Assembly (NCBI GenBank): GCA_043228905.1
Contig: JBHGNT010000017.1
Span: 2,666,001 to 2,730,000, forward strand
DNA from: Azolla caroliniana
Taxonomy: Eukaryota > Polypodiophyta
Direction of reading: 5' to 3'
DNA length: 64,000 nt
How positions within the stretch are numbered: position 1 is the stretch's first letter; each line of letters begins with the position of its first letter. Positions 1-12,900 of the stretch are shown here, piece by piece. The position numbers were made by a program, and so were the translations under genes. Under the pieces are notes generated by a model. The model was given only the letters and a program-made list of their open reading frames with translations. It did no database searches and was not told the origin of the DNA.

Positions 1-330
1 TGTTCGACATCATTCCTAAAACCAGGAATTTGAAGGACAAATCATTGATAGGGACATGACTAATTCACAATCCTAAACCCAGAAAGTCAATGCATCAATC
101 ATTATCTACTTACTTAATATACTTATTGATTGTTTATGTTCCTTAATAATAGTGAATTATGAGACAAAACAATAGAAATTACGGAATTCTAGCAGGACAA
201 GTATATGTTACCATCTACTTTTGTTCTGTTTGTAAGTACATTGCAACCAGAGTTCTAGTGAAGAGGAGATGAGAGAACATGGGCCATTGCGATATATAAT
301 AATGGAGAGATGATACAAAACAGCACTTAC

Positions 331-545
331 AGGATGGGTTTGTCGGGTGGGTTCTGAAGTAATGATTCGAGTCTATCCAAGCAAGTCCCTAGCACAGTGA
401 TCTTGCGCCTTGTAGAAGAGACAAGCTGACCGGGGTCTCCACCAGAAGAGAGGATCGAATCACGCTCCCTGAGCCGATTAGAGATATCATCGGCAAGCTT
501 CATAGCCTCGTCAAACTCTTTTAGCCATGTATCAGATATGGCCAT
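331..545 (-). CDS. SYP5: SYP51/SYP52-type Qc-SNARE (syntaxin), first exon only
   Basis: First coding exon of a syntaxin of plant family 5, a Qc-SNARE that acts in fusion at the trans-Golgi, prevacuolar compartment and vacuole. The 71 visible residues match the family N-terminus: WLKEFDEAMKLADDI near the start (residues 8-22) and RRKITVLGTCLDRLESLL near the end. The frame opens at an ATG at 545 and stops at a good splice donor (CCT|GTAAGT) after base 331, so the SNARE motif and C-terminal membrane anchor lie in later exons beyond the left edge. I see no second exon in bases 1-330, which should be intron. Directly upstream of the ATG, the 5' leader is almost pure GGA/GAA repeat when read in the gene direction. 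Family assignment is firm; SYP51 and SYP52 cannot be separated from this piece. Confidence 0.8.
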
Positions 546-558
546 TTCTCACCTGCAC

Positions 559-615
559 CTTCTTCTTCTTCTTCTTCTTCTTCTTCTTCTCCTCCTCCTC
601 CTCCTCCTCCTCCTA
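559..615. repeat. TTC/TCC trinucleotide microsatellite in the SYP5 leader
   Basis: Uninterrupted run of about nine TTC units followed by about nine TCC units. It lies 14 bp upstream of the SYP5 start codon, so it is probably transcribed as a purine-rich 5' UTR (GGA then GAA in the mRNA sense). Confidence 0.9.
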
Positions 616-704
616 TAAGCTTGCCACTAGTTATGCATGATTATGGGAGAGGGCAAGGGAGATGGAGGAGCTCGATGCAGAGATGATCTCTCTTCCCCTG
701 TGAT

Positions 705-707
<3 letters not shown>

Positions 708-748
<41 letters not shown>
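708..748. repeat. (CT)n microsatellite
   Basis: About 20 CT dinucleotides, 160 bp upstream of the SYP5 start. Pyrimidine tracts of this kind are common in plant promoters and leaders. Confidence 0.9.
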
Positions 749-751
<3 letters not shown>

Positions 752-2350
752 GAGAGACTTCTGTTATTTGTATACATTATTTATTTAGTTGCTTAGCCAA
801 AGGGGAAATGGGTGCTCATGTGAGAAACACATGCATGTGTCGAAAATCGACAACTCGGAATGTGTTTTGTTTGCTTTGGGTTTCTCGGACCCAAAACCTA
901 GGATGGGGTTGTCGGCTTCCCGCTCCTGGAACTCGACATGGGTTTCTTCAAGGTCCCTGTTACTACACCATATAGAATTGGAACGAGAACTGTCTTTTGC
1001 TAGGTCCCCATATCGACACAAATCATGCATGCTTTGGAACTAACTCACTCTCTTTTGCCAAATCCCATACTCGGCCATGCATGCTTCAAACACTGGAACC
1101 TTCTTATCCCTCGGACAATGACAATTATCGTTATTATGTTCCCGCTCCTAGAGTTCGTTCGGCTTTTTGTCACCAAGTCAACCTAACACATTTCGGTTTT
1201 GTGTCACCTATCACCTAGGGCATTCATGTTATTAGGATGGACTGAATGTTCATGTCATGTTGTTCCTTACCTATCGATGTCCCAATACCATACTCCATAT
1301 CACACCTTTTTTAACCTAATGGACTAATCATGTATGTGAACATAAACATCTCGTCATGCACAAAGCGCATAAATCTCATCTTATGTCTTGCAATCAGTGA
1401 AATTTTTCTGAAAACCATCACATGCATACTATCAACAATTGTATACATTTAATTACAGTGCACGTAGAGAATATAAGACCCATATTGGAGTTGGATTTGA
1501 AAGGAATGAGTCTACAAGCACTACATTGGTGATAGGAACTAGTTAGTTGCCTTACGTATGGAGACATATGTTAAATGATGAAATGATTAAGTTTTTCAAA
1601 GTTCTAATCTTTGAATATTGGGGAAAGAAGGAGAATTAGGCTATGTTATCATCAACACTATTAAGATTCTAAAGTAAAAGTCTTATATGATGGTTATCTA
1701 GTTGCATTGAATCTTAATGCATGATTAGAAATTCTCTAAGGTAGAATTTGTATGATTCCAAGAGTGCCCACGTTATTATCAATTAGTCCCGCAACCTTTG
1801 TTGTGTGTGATTGTGTAACACCATTTATGGGTAAAGATACTAGAGTCCAGGGACCATGTATATATACATATACTTATCATTGCAAACATAGATATTCTTT
1901 AGTGACATTGTCATTTTCAAGCCCTTTTCCACATTCAATGTTGTTTAGATATTTTATAAAGATTTCATTAAACTAATATTTCAATAACAAACCTGTAGCA
2001 TAATGAACTTTGACATCATCGCCTTTTAAAAAGCAAAGTTGTTGGTTTTCACTTATCAAAATATAACAAGAAGTGTCGATACTAATATTGCAACATTAAA
2101 ATTTAGGATTAGATTAGGATGCTTGCATGGTCTCAAACAAAACATATCATCAATCAAATCATGACTTCTTGAGAGCAAAAGAACACATCCTCAGATCACA
2201 TTGCTCGAAGCGACACACCGGTTGCTATGAAGCTTGTGGGTTGAGAATTAAGTAGACATTTTCAAAGGTGACAATTCTGGGGAACTAAGCATTTGTGTCT
2301 TATCCATGTCCTTCACATGTTGACCCCATCCACAAGGAGGCAAAAGATTT

Positions 2351-2381
<31 letters not shown>

Positions 2382-3957
2382 GCAGTTGTGTGCAAATGAT
2401 GTCTATCAAACGCGAGTTGACATGTCCAGAAATTTGTGCCTAGGCAAGCAACTGCCATGGATAGACCAGTAACACATCTAAAGCTCATTATGAAGACACT
2501 CATTCTTTCACTTAGGTCACTCCTCCTGCGTTTGTCTCAAGAGTATGTAATCTTAACATATCCAGATGCATATAGATGGTTATTGACCAGTTTTAGTGAA
2601 CTGTCATTCTCTCTAGAGGCATTGTGTTTCTTTTGCTCTTCACATTGACTGGAAGCATGGGAAATACCAATTATTCTAAGTCCGGTAAGGAAAGGGTTAA
2701 CGATATCAAAATATATTTCAAACTCCAGATCAAGATGCAATAAGCTCGTTTTAACTCATATTCCAGACTCCAGATCAGAAGAATGGGAATCAAACAAAGA
2801 ACTTATATCACAATCCAAAGAATCCCTAGATTTGATATGGAACTTAGATTTTACCATGAAGAGAATTCAAGAATCTAGGTGCTTGTAGCCTATAGTAGCA
2901 GTTTGATTGCATCATGTTAATGAAGCTAAGGATGTTTCACAAGTTAAAATGCGTCATTTAGATGTTCATATTGTCTGGCATTTGGCACTAAAAATAGTCC
3001 TACTTCTCATGTTTATAGATGCTTCTTCAATTTCACCCATTTCATGCTATCAAATGGTTACAGCTTGCTGTAGAATAAAAATCATTTTACATGACCTAAA
3101 CTGAACTCTCCAATGTATGTACCACAGCTATGAACTTTTGATATTTACATTACTCAGGAATTTGAATAGAACTCTCATGAATATACATAAAATGAACATC
3201 CCAGCTCGTACATCAGTTAGATAAGCGATATAAAAGGGTACAGAATAGGAACATCTCTTACTATTATAAAATTGTTAAATAAAATAATACTTGCCCTATA
3301 AGACATGTTTTGATTTTCACCATAGTATATCAACAGTCGGCACGAGTAAGGACCTTGGGTATACAAGTTCGGGTGGTATGCCATACTTCAATGATTTTTT
3401 TCAAATCGCCAGTCTACTATCTAACTCAATTGCTTATTGAAGTTCTTTGTTTCTTACCTAGAAGGCATAAAATCTACAAGTAGAAGAGAGATGTCGAAGA
3501 AAGATGTAGTATAGCCCTATTAAATAAGTTACTGGATTAACATTGTGAAATTTGTGAGGTCCTCATTACAAAATTTTCTCAAAACCCACACTCCGCACCT
3601 TGATGGTAATTCATCCTGTTGGACATACTTGTAACCCTGGATAAAGGATGAAAAAGGGAGCTCATACAAGTGGATTGTTACACACTTTGGATGTGTGCGT
3701 CGATGCCTTGATATTGGTTTGGTTGTTTCAAACTGTGTTGCAGAATCAATATGACATGAAATATGTCATCATTGCATCCTATTGACGTTATGGAGCTTTT
3801 GCTTGAGAACTTGATTCAATCTCACTCTTGATCTAAAATGAATCAAATTGTGAACAGAGTGAAATGATTTGATGATCGCGGCACCTAATTCTATCCTTAT
3901 GATCAAACTGCCGTGAGCTCCTCCCATAACCTACCTATTTTACTTTTTGATAAAAAC
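749..3957. other. Intergenic stretch between SYP5 and the USP-related gene
   Basis: AT-rich DNA with only short, unconvincing reading frames. It must hold the SYP5 promoter (left) and the 3' UTR and terminator of the USP-related gene (right, next to 3958). An (AT)n microsatellite lies at 2349-2376. I recognise no gene or transposon here. Confidence 0.6.
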
Positions 3958-6900
3958 TTATCTTTGAGAAGCCTCATAGAAGAGAACTTGTGGCTGTAGA
4001 TGACCTCTGCGACAAGTATCCACTACATCCTCATATGCGCCAATAACCTATTCAAACATTAAAATCATCACAATATTCAAATTTCATCTGGAGAAATCTG
4101 GGCTACATCTGGAGATACATACCTTGACTGTTGTGTCATCGAACATTACCCATCTTCCAATTTCATGGTTGAAAGCAAAACAATGGTAGTGCTGCCCGTA
4201 GTAGCAAATCTAAGGCACAATAAAATCATTATCATCTGACATTGAGAATATGCCAATCATGGAAATGTGTATATGAAGAAAATACCAACCACCGAGACTA
4301 ATCGATGCCTAAACCCACTGTCAAGGCCACAATAAACAATGCCAACATCCATATCAACTGCAATAGCATCCATTGTCGCAGAAATATCTTCAAAACTCTC
4401 CCTGCAATTTTGCCACCCCAAAACTGCAGTAGAAACTATGAAGTTAGAGCCAAATTTATCAAATTTAAGTAAAATAACACAAGGACACAAACCTGTGATA
4501 AAAACATGAGGTGCAGAACGAAGTAGATAGTGGATATAATTCTGCTGACCACATCCACCCATTTCAACATCACATGCCAAGAACTCGTTCATTTCAACGA
4601 GTCTAAGCAGCTCGTCTAACGAGTTTTCTTGATACAGAATCTGATCAAATAACTCAGTTTTTAAGATGTTCATTCATGGATCAATTAGAGACAAACTCGC
4701 ATTTCAATAATCAACACTTTGTTACCTTCGCAGTACGCAAGGAATTCGCATTTATGTTGTGAAAGAAAGTAGTATACTTTAGATGCCTTGATTCCAACCC
4801 ACACTTTGTGCAATTCATTTGCCTAGCAATATCAAGAGCAAAAAGACTGTGAGCAATACAGGGTAAGTTATCGTGGCATTCCCAAAATCCAACTCCACTT
4901 CCAGTATCAGAATCTCCATCCGACAAAACAGAATTGGTTGCAAATGCCTTATGAATGCATTCAAAAACAACTGCAAGAACTTCTGATGCATCATTCATCT
5001 GAGCCTGCATATAACTTGATAAAGTGAGAATACAAAGCCGAAGGTGGCATAATTAAGAAACAAGATGGACTCACAAGCTGATGGTTTACCTCCTGGAAGA
5101 AATCCTTCTGAGAGGATAAATTGCTAAGAGCGATTCTTAATGTTGTTGGTGCAACTATTTCCTTGGTAGAATCTGATGAAGGAGAGTTCAATCCAACAAA
5201 TATCTCCCTCAATGCACATACAACACATGGATCACCCATGTGTACGTGATGAGAGCTTGAATCATCAAGTAGCTCCTCCCGAAATCTTTGCAAATGCCAC
5301 AGTGACTGAAAGACATTAAACATTTCAATCAAGTTGCCTGGATATATCATTTCAGAAAAAAATCATCAAATGATACACATTAAGAATTACAAAGTCACTG
5401 GGTTGATTCAAGTAGAATCAGGTTTGCCATGAAACTTCTTCACTCATATATCTTTGTTCTTGTGCTTGATTATACAGGTATTAAACTTCTTCACCGATTA
5501 TACAGATATTATACAGGTTATTTGTTATTATCACTAAGAAATGGTGCAAAAAGACCTCTCCGTTTCCTAGGTGGGATGTGCTCATTTCCAACTCATGATA
5601 AGGACGCAGGATAGGAATAAAGGGAGAGATATATGGCATCCCATGACCTCTCTGATAGCCCTGGTCTTTGTCTTGTAGTGTCAATATCCACCTCTCTGTT
5701 AATATACTGGAAGCTAGAATAAATAAATAAAATATATAAAAGGCCAAACATTGGGGTACGAGATAAATCCAGACCCAATTGATCACGCTGTAATATTTTC
5801 TGTGCAAATCTTCATGTCCGTAAGGAAGTGCCACCTCAGGATCTCTAAAATCATGTTGCAGTTGGAACAGTGATGGGGTAACGGACAACCTACTTACAAA
5901 ATAGACTTGGCCATCATGGCAAACTCAAATTGAAGCAGTCTCACAACTGAGACCAAAAGGAAGATCAATGCCTATGTGGCATAGTCCAAACAGAGAAATG
6001 AAAAGCAACAACGAGCTGCAAACTTCTTCGAAACTCTAACTGACCTATAAGGCCATCTGTCATCAGAGGAACTAGTAAGTAGACCTCATTAACAAAGCCC
6101 CAAATGTAAAGCAAGAGTTAATAAGAGGAAACGCCTAAAATCGGTTACCAGGAAATTTTAGAATGTTTCTGATTGAAAGTTGCTGTACCCAATTTTCAAA
6201 CTTGCAAAAGCATTAAATGATCTTATGACACAGTACCTTATACATTCTGGAAAGTTTTAATCTCCTACGCTATGAAAACATCATGCATCTTACTTTAATT
6301 AAATTAATTACAATGTAATCGTAGTTCAGGCATGATGATATATAATTTATTATTAATTTTCTTTACAATCACCACCTGTATGACAACGTTCAAGAAGCAA
6401 TTGTATTGACCAATTTCATTTTGAAGACCTTTGCCAACTTCTTCTGAAATGTTTCGTTTCTTCTGAGGAACAATAATATCACTGCTAGTTGACAAGTCTA
6501 TGTCTGAAATTACGGATGAGTATTCTGCAGCATTAGCTACAAACAAACAAGGAAAGTAATGAAGAGGGGCCCAGAAATTAGCAACCAAATCAGAAATATT
6601 TCACAATGATAGTCACCTAGGCTCTGTCGCATAGCTTGTTCTAGGTCTGCTTGGAAACGTTCTTCAGCATCTTGGTCTGCTTTTAGCTGTCTTAATGTAT
6701 GATCTGAGGGATCTGCAGAAATCAATACACACATCCAACATGCATGATTAGCTTTAGTAGCGAGTATAAATAAAGAAAATATATTCTCTCTACTAGAGAG
6801 ATACTATTATAGACAGCAATTTCAGCTTAGCAAGGGAGCTTTTGGCAGACTTCTTCAGAACAGATAAGGAACATTCATGCTGTACAAGAAAACACCCTGG

Positions 6901-9900
6901 CCAAAGTAGGACCACACTGGAATCGCGACTTTTTCCTGCCATCCCAACTAGTGTTTCTCTTCATGTAAGTGGTTATGTTTCTCTCACCAATTGAGAAGAA
7001 TACCCTGTAATCTTCAACTGATTCTGTGCTTCAATTAAAATGCCAGAGAAAAGGGGTAACTTTGCATTGGCTCAAAACCAATCACTGTCCTAGATTATTC
7101 TTTCCTTTTTGCAATTTCATCGGTGTCATAATAGTCTTTTAAAACTTCAGATCCAGGTTTGGTGAAACGTATACCAACCACAGATATTTGTAAACTCTTG
7201 AAAGAGCCACAACAACTAGAGACATTTCTCTTTGTTCATGACACCAAGCAGGACCATGATTCAGTTGTGCATATGTTCTCAAGAACAAGGATGCCATCAT
7301 ATGGCACCAAGCTTGTCCTGTAAACCTTTCCATATGTATTAGATCAAACCCAAATTTGGTATTCAGTTCGAAGTATCAGGCACCAAGTGATTGTTGTGAG
7401 GATTATGGAATGCATGCTTAAGGTTCAAAAACAGATTTAAATCGACTTCCTAGACTTGCATTGGTTCATTCATTTAGAACCTTCTTTATAAACCCAAGTG
7501 CTGCATGGAGACAACTTAAAGGTAGAGAAAGATGAGGTTTGCATAGATTTTAGAGGAGAAGATATGCATAAATATGCTCAAACACTAGACTATAACTTAC
7601 ATGCAGACCAAATGCATGTAGATCACTGTCTAGCTGGCATCACAAATTTTGAGGAAGTAATGGAAAGTATGTACTCTATATCTAGCGGAGCTCGTCAAAT
7701 GGACTGGGTCTTTCATCCCACTACACTCTACCATCACAAAGCATTCATCATAGGTTGTACATTTGCAAAGCTGTATGACACAAATGTACAACCTAGGATG
7801 AATGGCCAAAACAGTTCCAAACTGAAACAGTTCACATCAGACCATCTCACTACCTCCAGGGTCACAATGGAGGAGAATCAACTCAAGGTAGCAACACTTA
7901 CTATATCAAATGAATATCAACTGTGGTAGCAATTTTACTGTTCTTAAAAATTTACATGAGATGAGATCTTCTGGCAGTATTATCCCCTTGCATATTCTAG
8001 TTTTGCTCAAGACATCTAAAAGAGTACTAATTGTCTTCATAACAATTTTTAGGTTGTCACTACCAAACAAAGAGTGCATTATATCATAAAGCTCACAGAG
8101 AAATGGGTTACTCAGGATATATATCAGCCGTTTCTATATGCAAACCCATAAATATGGCAAAGTATGACATCGTTGAGCCTATGTAAAAGAGTTTGGATTT
8201 TACCTCCAGACCACATACAATTACACTAACATGTACTTATGTATCTGCAAAGTTTATTTGATATATCAAATATAGCAACAAGTTTTGTATACAACTTACA
8301 TTCAATTCTTTCAGCATTTACTTCATCCTTCTCGCCATTTTGCTTCCTTTCCATGGTACTGCCTGTAAAAGACATTCAGATATAAGTTCCTGTAGTGCAG
8401 GCATACATACGTTCATTCATAACTTGACTGTCTGCTCACTTGAATTGGTTGTCAGAATGCTGCCTGTTTCAAGAGGTTTAGCTCCTTCAAGTGTGCCATT
8501 ATATTCCGGCACATCATGATCCATCACAGATTTGGTTTGTTCTAACCCAGTAATAAAACTTTGTTCTCCATTCGTATTTATGTGATTATCCTCATGAGAA
8601 GCACGTGACAGCCTCTTTCTCCTATTTTTGCCACTTCTTTTCGATCTGGAAGATCCCGATTCATGAGTTTCAGAGTGAGGCAAAACTACAAGATCATAGG
8701 AACTCGAAGCCATAAGATTGTCGTGATCCGCAAAAACACTACCATCTCCAGTACTGGAAACGTCTTTACAAACATCAATATTCATCAGCACAGAAGAAGA
8801 GGGAAGACTTCCAGCAAGATCACTCTCTTTAATGGATGTGCTGAATATACCTTCACAGTCAATATGTTGTGTGCCTATTTGTATGTCCTCAAAATTTCCT
8901 TGGAGTTGGATTGGAATCTTCATTTCCATTTCAGCATTTTTCTTTCTCAATTCTGCTAGATGCTTTTCTTTTGCTTCCTCTTCTATTCTGCGTTGCAACT
9001 CCAAAGTTTCAGCTAGTTTCCGCTCTTCATCCTCGACTTCAGCCTGCCTCTTCAATTCAGCCTCTACCAATTGCTGTGCTTCATCAAGCTCCCACTCTAA
9101 ACCATCTTCATCAGCATTTTCACTATCCGCAACCAACCTAGTCATAATGAATATAAAATAAATCTAAAACTACAAAAATTGCAAAAATGTTACCAGCAAG
9201 ACTAACAATCTCTATCATCCTTCTTTCATTCTTCTCTTTATAAGATGAAATATACCAGACAATCTATAAACTTTAAAAGGATGTAGCTTTTGGTCTCATT
9301 TTCAGCCCTCTCTCTCTTAACTTGAAATTAGAGCCTCCATTAATTCTTTGTGTTAGCATAACAGATTTTAAGAGAAAACATCATGCATGTCTGTGACTGA
9401 CGGGAAAGCAGAATGCATGAAACACAGCTTCAAACAAGACAACCCTCTAAACTTCCCCAAAACCTGGGAACGAGGAAAGGAACGACATTCTGTAATTTAA
9501 CAATAAAGATGTAGAACTGATTAGGGACCTACCAGGCAGCCTATATACCTACATGGTGCTACTACCATGCAATTAAACAAGTATGCCATATTACAGGTTT
9601 GTTAGGAAGGGAGGTGAGCCTTCTACAGAGATGGGCAGATAATTATTGGTAACCCCCTTCTCAGCCAGGTGCTCTGAGCCTTGAGACAAATAAGTAGGGA
9701 AAATAAAAACCAAAGATAAAATTTGCAGCGGAACTGCAATTGTAAGCACATCTAGGGAGTTGGGAGGTCGAGGAGTTCTTGGATGAACATGATGACATCA
9801 CATACATTGCAGACATAATAGGGCCCAAAGAGAGCACTCCTACAAGACGAGCGAAAATAGGTGAAGTTCGCAGACCGAGACACACCAGACAAACCAGTGT

Positions 9901-12900
9901 GCTCTCTCAATACCACCACCTGAATGTTTGCTTATGTCATGCTCTCGTGCATTATATAGCTACTTGCCCAAAAATCCTTCCAAAATATAGCCTTTGTTTA
10001 CCGGATCTCATTCACTCTCAGCATTCTTATTTGTTTGTGATATTGTTCAAAAGATAATATTTTTATGTGTCTCATTTGTGGAAACATGAAATTTCTTAAG
10101 TACTTAGCAAATGTCACGTGCCTCCAAAAAACAAGCAAGGAGATTTCACAGATAACTCTTAAGATAAAGCCTTATAGAGCCCTCCTTCCTTGATACTATT
10201 CATTGTTTGCCTACTTTTTCATTTCTTAGCCTAAAGGTTTGAAATATAGAATAATGCCCCAACCGTCTAAAGATCTAACACAGTTAACAAGATTCACCAA
10301 GCTTCTTGGCATATGAAAGAATCAAATTATTTATTGCGTACAATAACGGTATATGAAGACTGATCTCGACAACAGATGCAATGAAAGAATACAGGATTCA
10401 TGCATCTCTTTCACATTTCAATCATTATATTTTCCACTCATTGCTTCTAAATTTTCACTCACAAACGTTTTTCTTTCCAAATTCATAAATTGAAAGTATC
10501 TACCTGGTCAAGCTTTGTTGTGGATCACCAGCAGCAGCAGAACCTTGCTGTGAAATATTATCAATGTTTGAAGAATATTTCTATTAGGACAACTGCAAAT
10601 TGAGTAACTCGAAGACTCCTCTTTAGCATGAAAGTGGATTACATACCTTACCATCCTTTGAACGTTTTTGTTCTTTATTCTTTTTTTTGTCCTTCGATTT
10701 TTCCTTAAGAGGTCGGGCTGAATCGGCTAGCTTTTCCACAGTAGTTTTCCCATCTCGAGACAATTCTGCTAGAAAGGCTTCTCTGGCAGCTTCAGACTTC
10801 TGCATTGCATCCTTTTCAGCTGCTTCCTCTAGTTGTGTCTGTGAATCATCATTTATCAAATGGTGTGTAAGCAGATTATACCTTCCATAATTTTATAGCA
10901 GAGAGTTCACAGAATGAAAGCCATGTCAAGACCTTTAGAAAACTTTTGACAAGAGGAAGCATGACAGATCTATAATCAAGGACGGAAGCATTTCCAAGCT
11001 TATGCTCTAATCTCTGTATGGTATCCATAGACCTCAAAATTCTTGCATCCAGCTTGTTTACCTGCCATGGCCACGTCTCTATTCAGCAATGATAGAAAAC
11101 GAAAATAATTCACAGATCAATTGAGAGTACCTCAGATGTGCAACGATCTTTTTTCCATTGGATAGCAAGCTCAATGTGAGAGTCTGGCTGAGGCACAAAA
11201 TCTGGAACCCTCCACGCATCTTCAACCTCCTCATCTGAATCACTCAAATGAGCGGATGTCAGAGTTATGGAGCTATCGTATGGAAATTGGCGTAGATTGA
11301 CAGTCCGTGCATCCCTTAACATGCTGGTTATCACCTCTAACTCTAACTTCTGCTGGGATGATAGCCCAGTTTCTCTACATTCCAAGAGATCTTGTTTCCG
11401 TTTCCTCAGGACTGCATCATGACATGAAAGAACCCCATCCACTTTGGATTCCCTCTTCTTCAGTTCCTCAACACATAGAGCTTCAGCCATATTTACTGCT
11501 GCTTCAACATGGATCTGTTCATGCTTTTTTTCACAAAGGCTTTGGAGAGAGAGAAATTCCTTCTCCATTTCTCTAAAGATTTCTCTACCTTGCTGAGCTC
11601 GGGTCTCTCTATATTGTTTCCAGACAGCCGGTTGATACTCATACTCCGCAGTCCCATAAATCCACGAGAGCTGCATGTCTGCATGAGAAGCCATGCCTCC
11701 GTCTTTCATTGCCATAAGAGGAAGCTGAGGTTCCATCTCATTATTGTAAATATGCTGTTTTACAGTGTTCTCATTTCCAGTACCAAATACACCTTCCTTA
11801 GACTTCCCTATAGTCTCTTTCAACAATCTCTCATCCAAAGACAGTATTGTTGAATCTTCATTCAAGAAAAGTCTGTCCAAAATGACATCCTCCTCATTTT
11901 GTGAACTTTCTGGCAACCCAGTATCAAGTTGTTGATCCAGCCCACATGCATTGGCCAATTCACGTAAATAGCTAAGAACGCGGCGAAGTTGGAGAGATGG
12001 CAAACATCTTACATATAACAAGTTAGTGTTGAATTCATAATGAGCGGGTGAGGCTGGTATGAAGTTTTTAAGCTCATCGTGTGCATATTGCATTATTTTC
12101 TCCATGTGATCCGTGGCTAAGCATTTGTTTCTTAACAAAATACGAAGTAAGTTGTAGATTTTTTGCAAGAGCTTTGTTCTTTCGTCATCATCAGAATAGG
12201 GGAATTCATGACCTTTTGTATCGATATTTATACGTACTACTGTTTTCAGATTCTCACATTTTCCATCAGAGACGATGTTTCGTACCTGTTCCTCCCCTTT
12301 GCCATCTGCATTGTCTGAAGATATAAATTGAGTAGAGTTTCCACCAATATCAAACAATTCTGAATTTGATGGATCACCTGAACACTCTAAAGAGCTATTA
12401 ACTGATGTAGTAACTTCATCACTGAGGCAATCAAAAGGAACAGTGGTTACTGTTGCCTCTTGTTGGCTCTGAGGATTTTCAAGATCAATCTCTGCCTCAT
12501 GAGAACCAATGAGCAACTTCATTGCTAGAAGACCATCAAAGGGCCTGCAATCTTCATCCAATATCTGATCTGCCATGCCATGATCAACCTCAAGAGGAAA
12601 TAGCCTTCTAAGCTTCGTAGGAAGACCTTCAATGTGTTTTTCTGTGATGTGTTCAGCATGTTCTTGGTATTCAGTACATTTTTCGCCACAATTCCAGCAC
12701 ATCCAAAATCTCCATGTTTTCCTCCCTTGAGCAAATTCTAAAGCCTCAGTAAGAAGTTCAGAGTTTACATTTGGTTTCAACGAAGTGAATTGTTGCTTAA
12801 ATACATTCAATGGGATTTCTAACATCTTTTCTCGTTTTTCATGTGAAAGAGAGTTCCAAAAAGGCTTCAAACGCTCGATTTTCTCCTCTACACTTTGCGC

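Noticed and set aside
7498-7929. 143-codon plus-strand reading frame inside an intron of the USP-related gene
   Set aside because: No family resemblance, no splice partners, and it spans the inverted repeat; most likely chance.
8663-9161. Overlapping plus-strand frames
   Set aside because: Opposite-strand shadows of exon 6 of the USP-related gene, which keeps phase with its neighbours.
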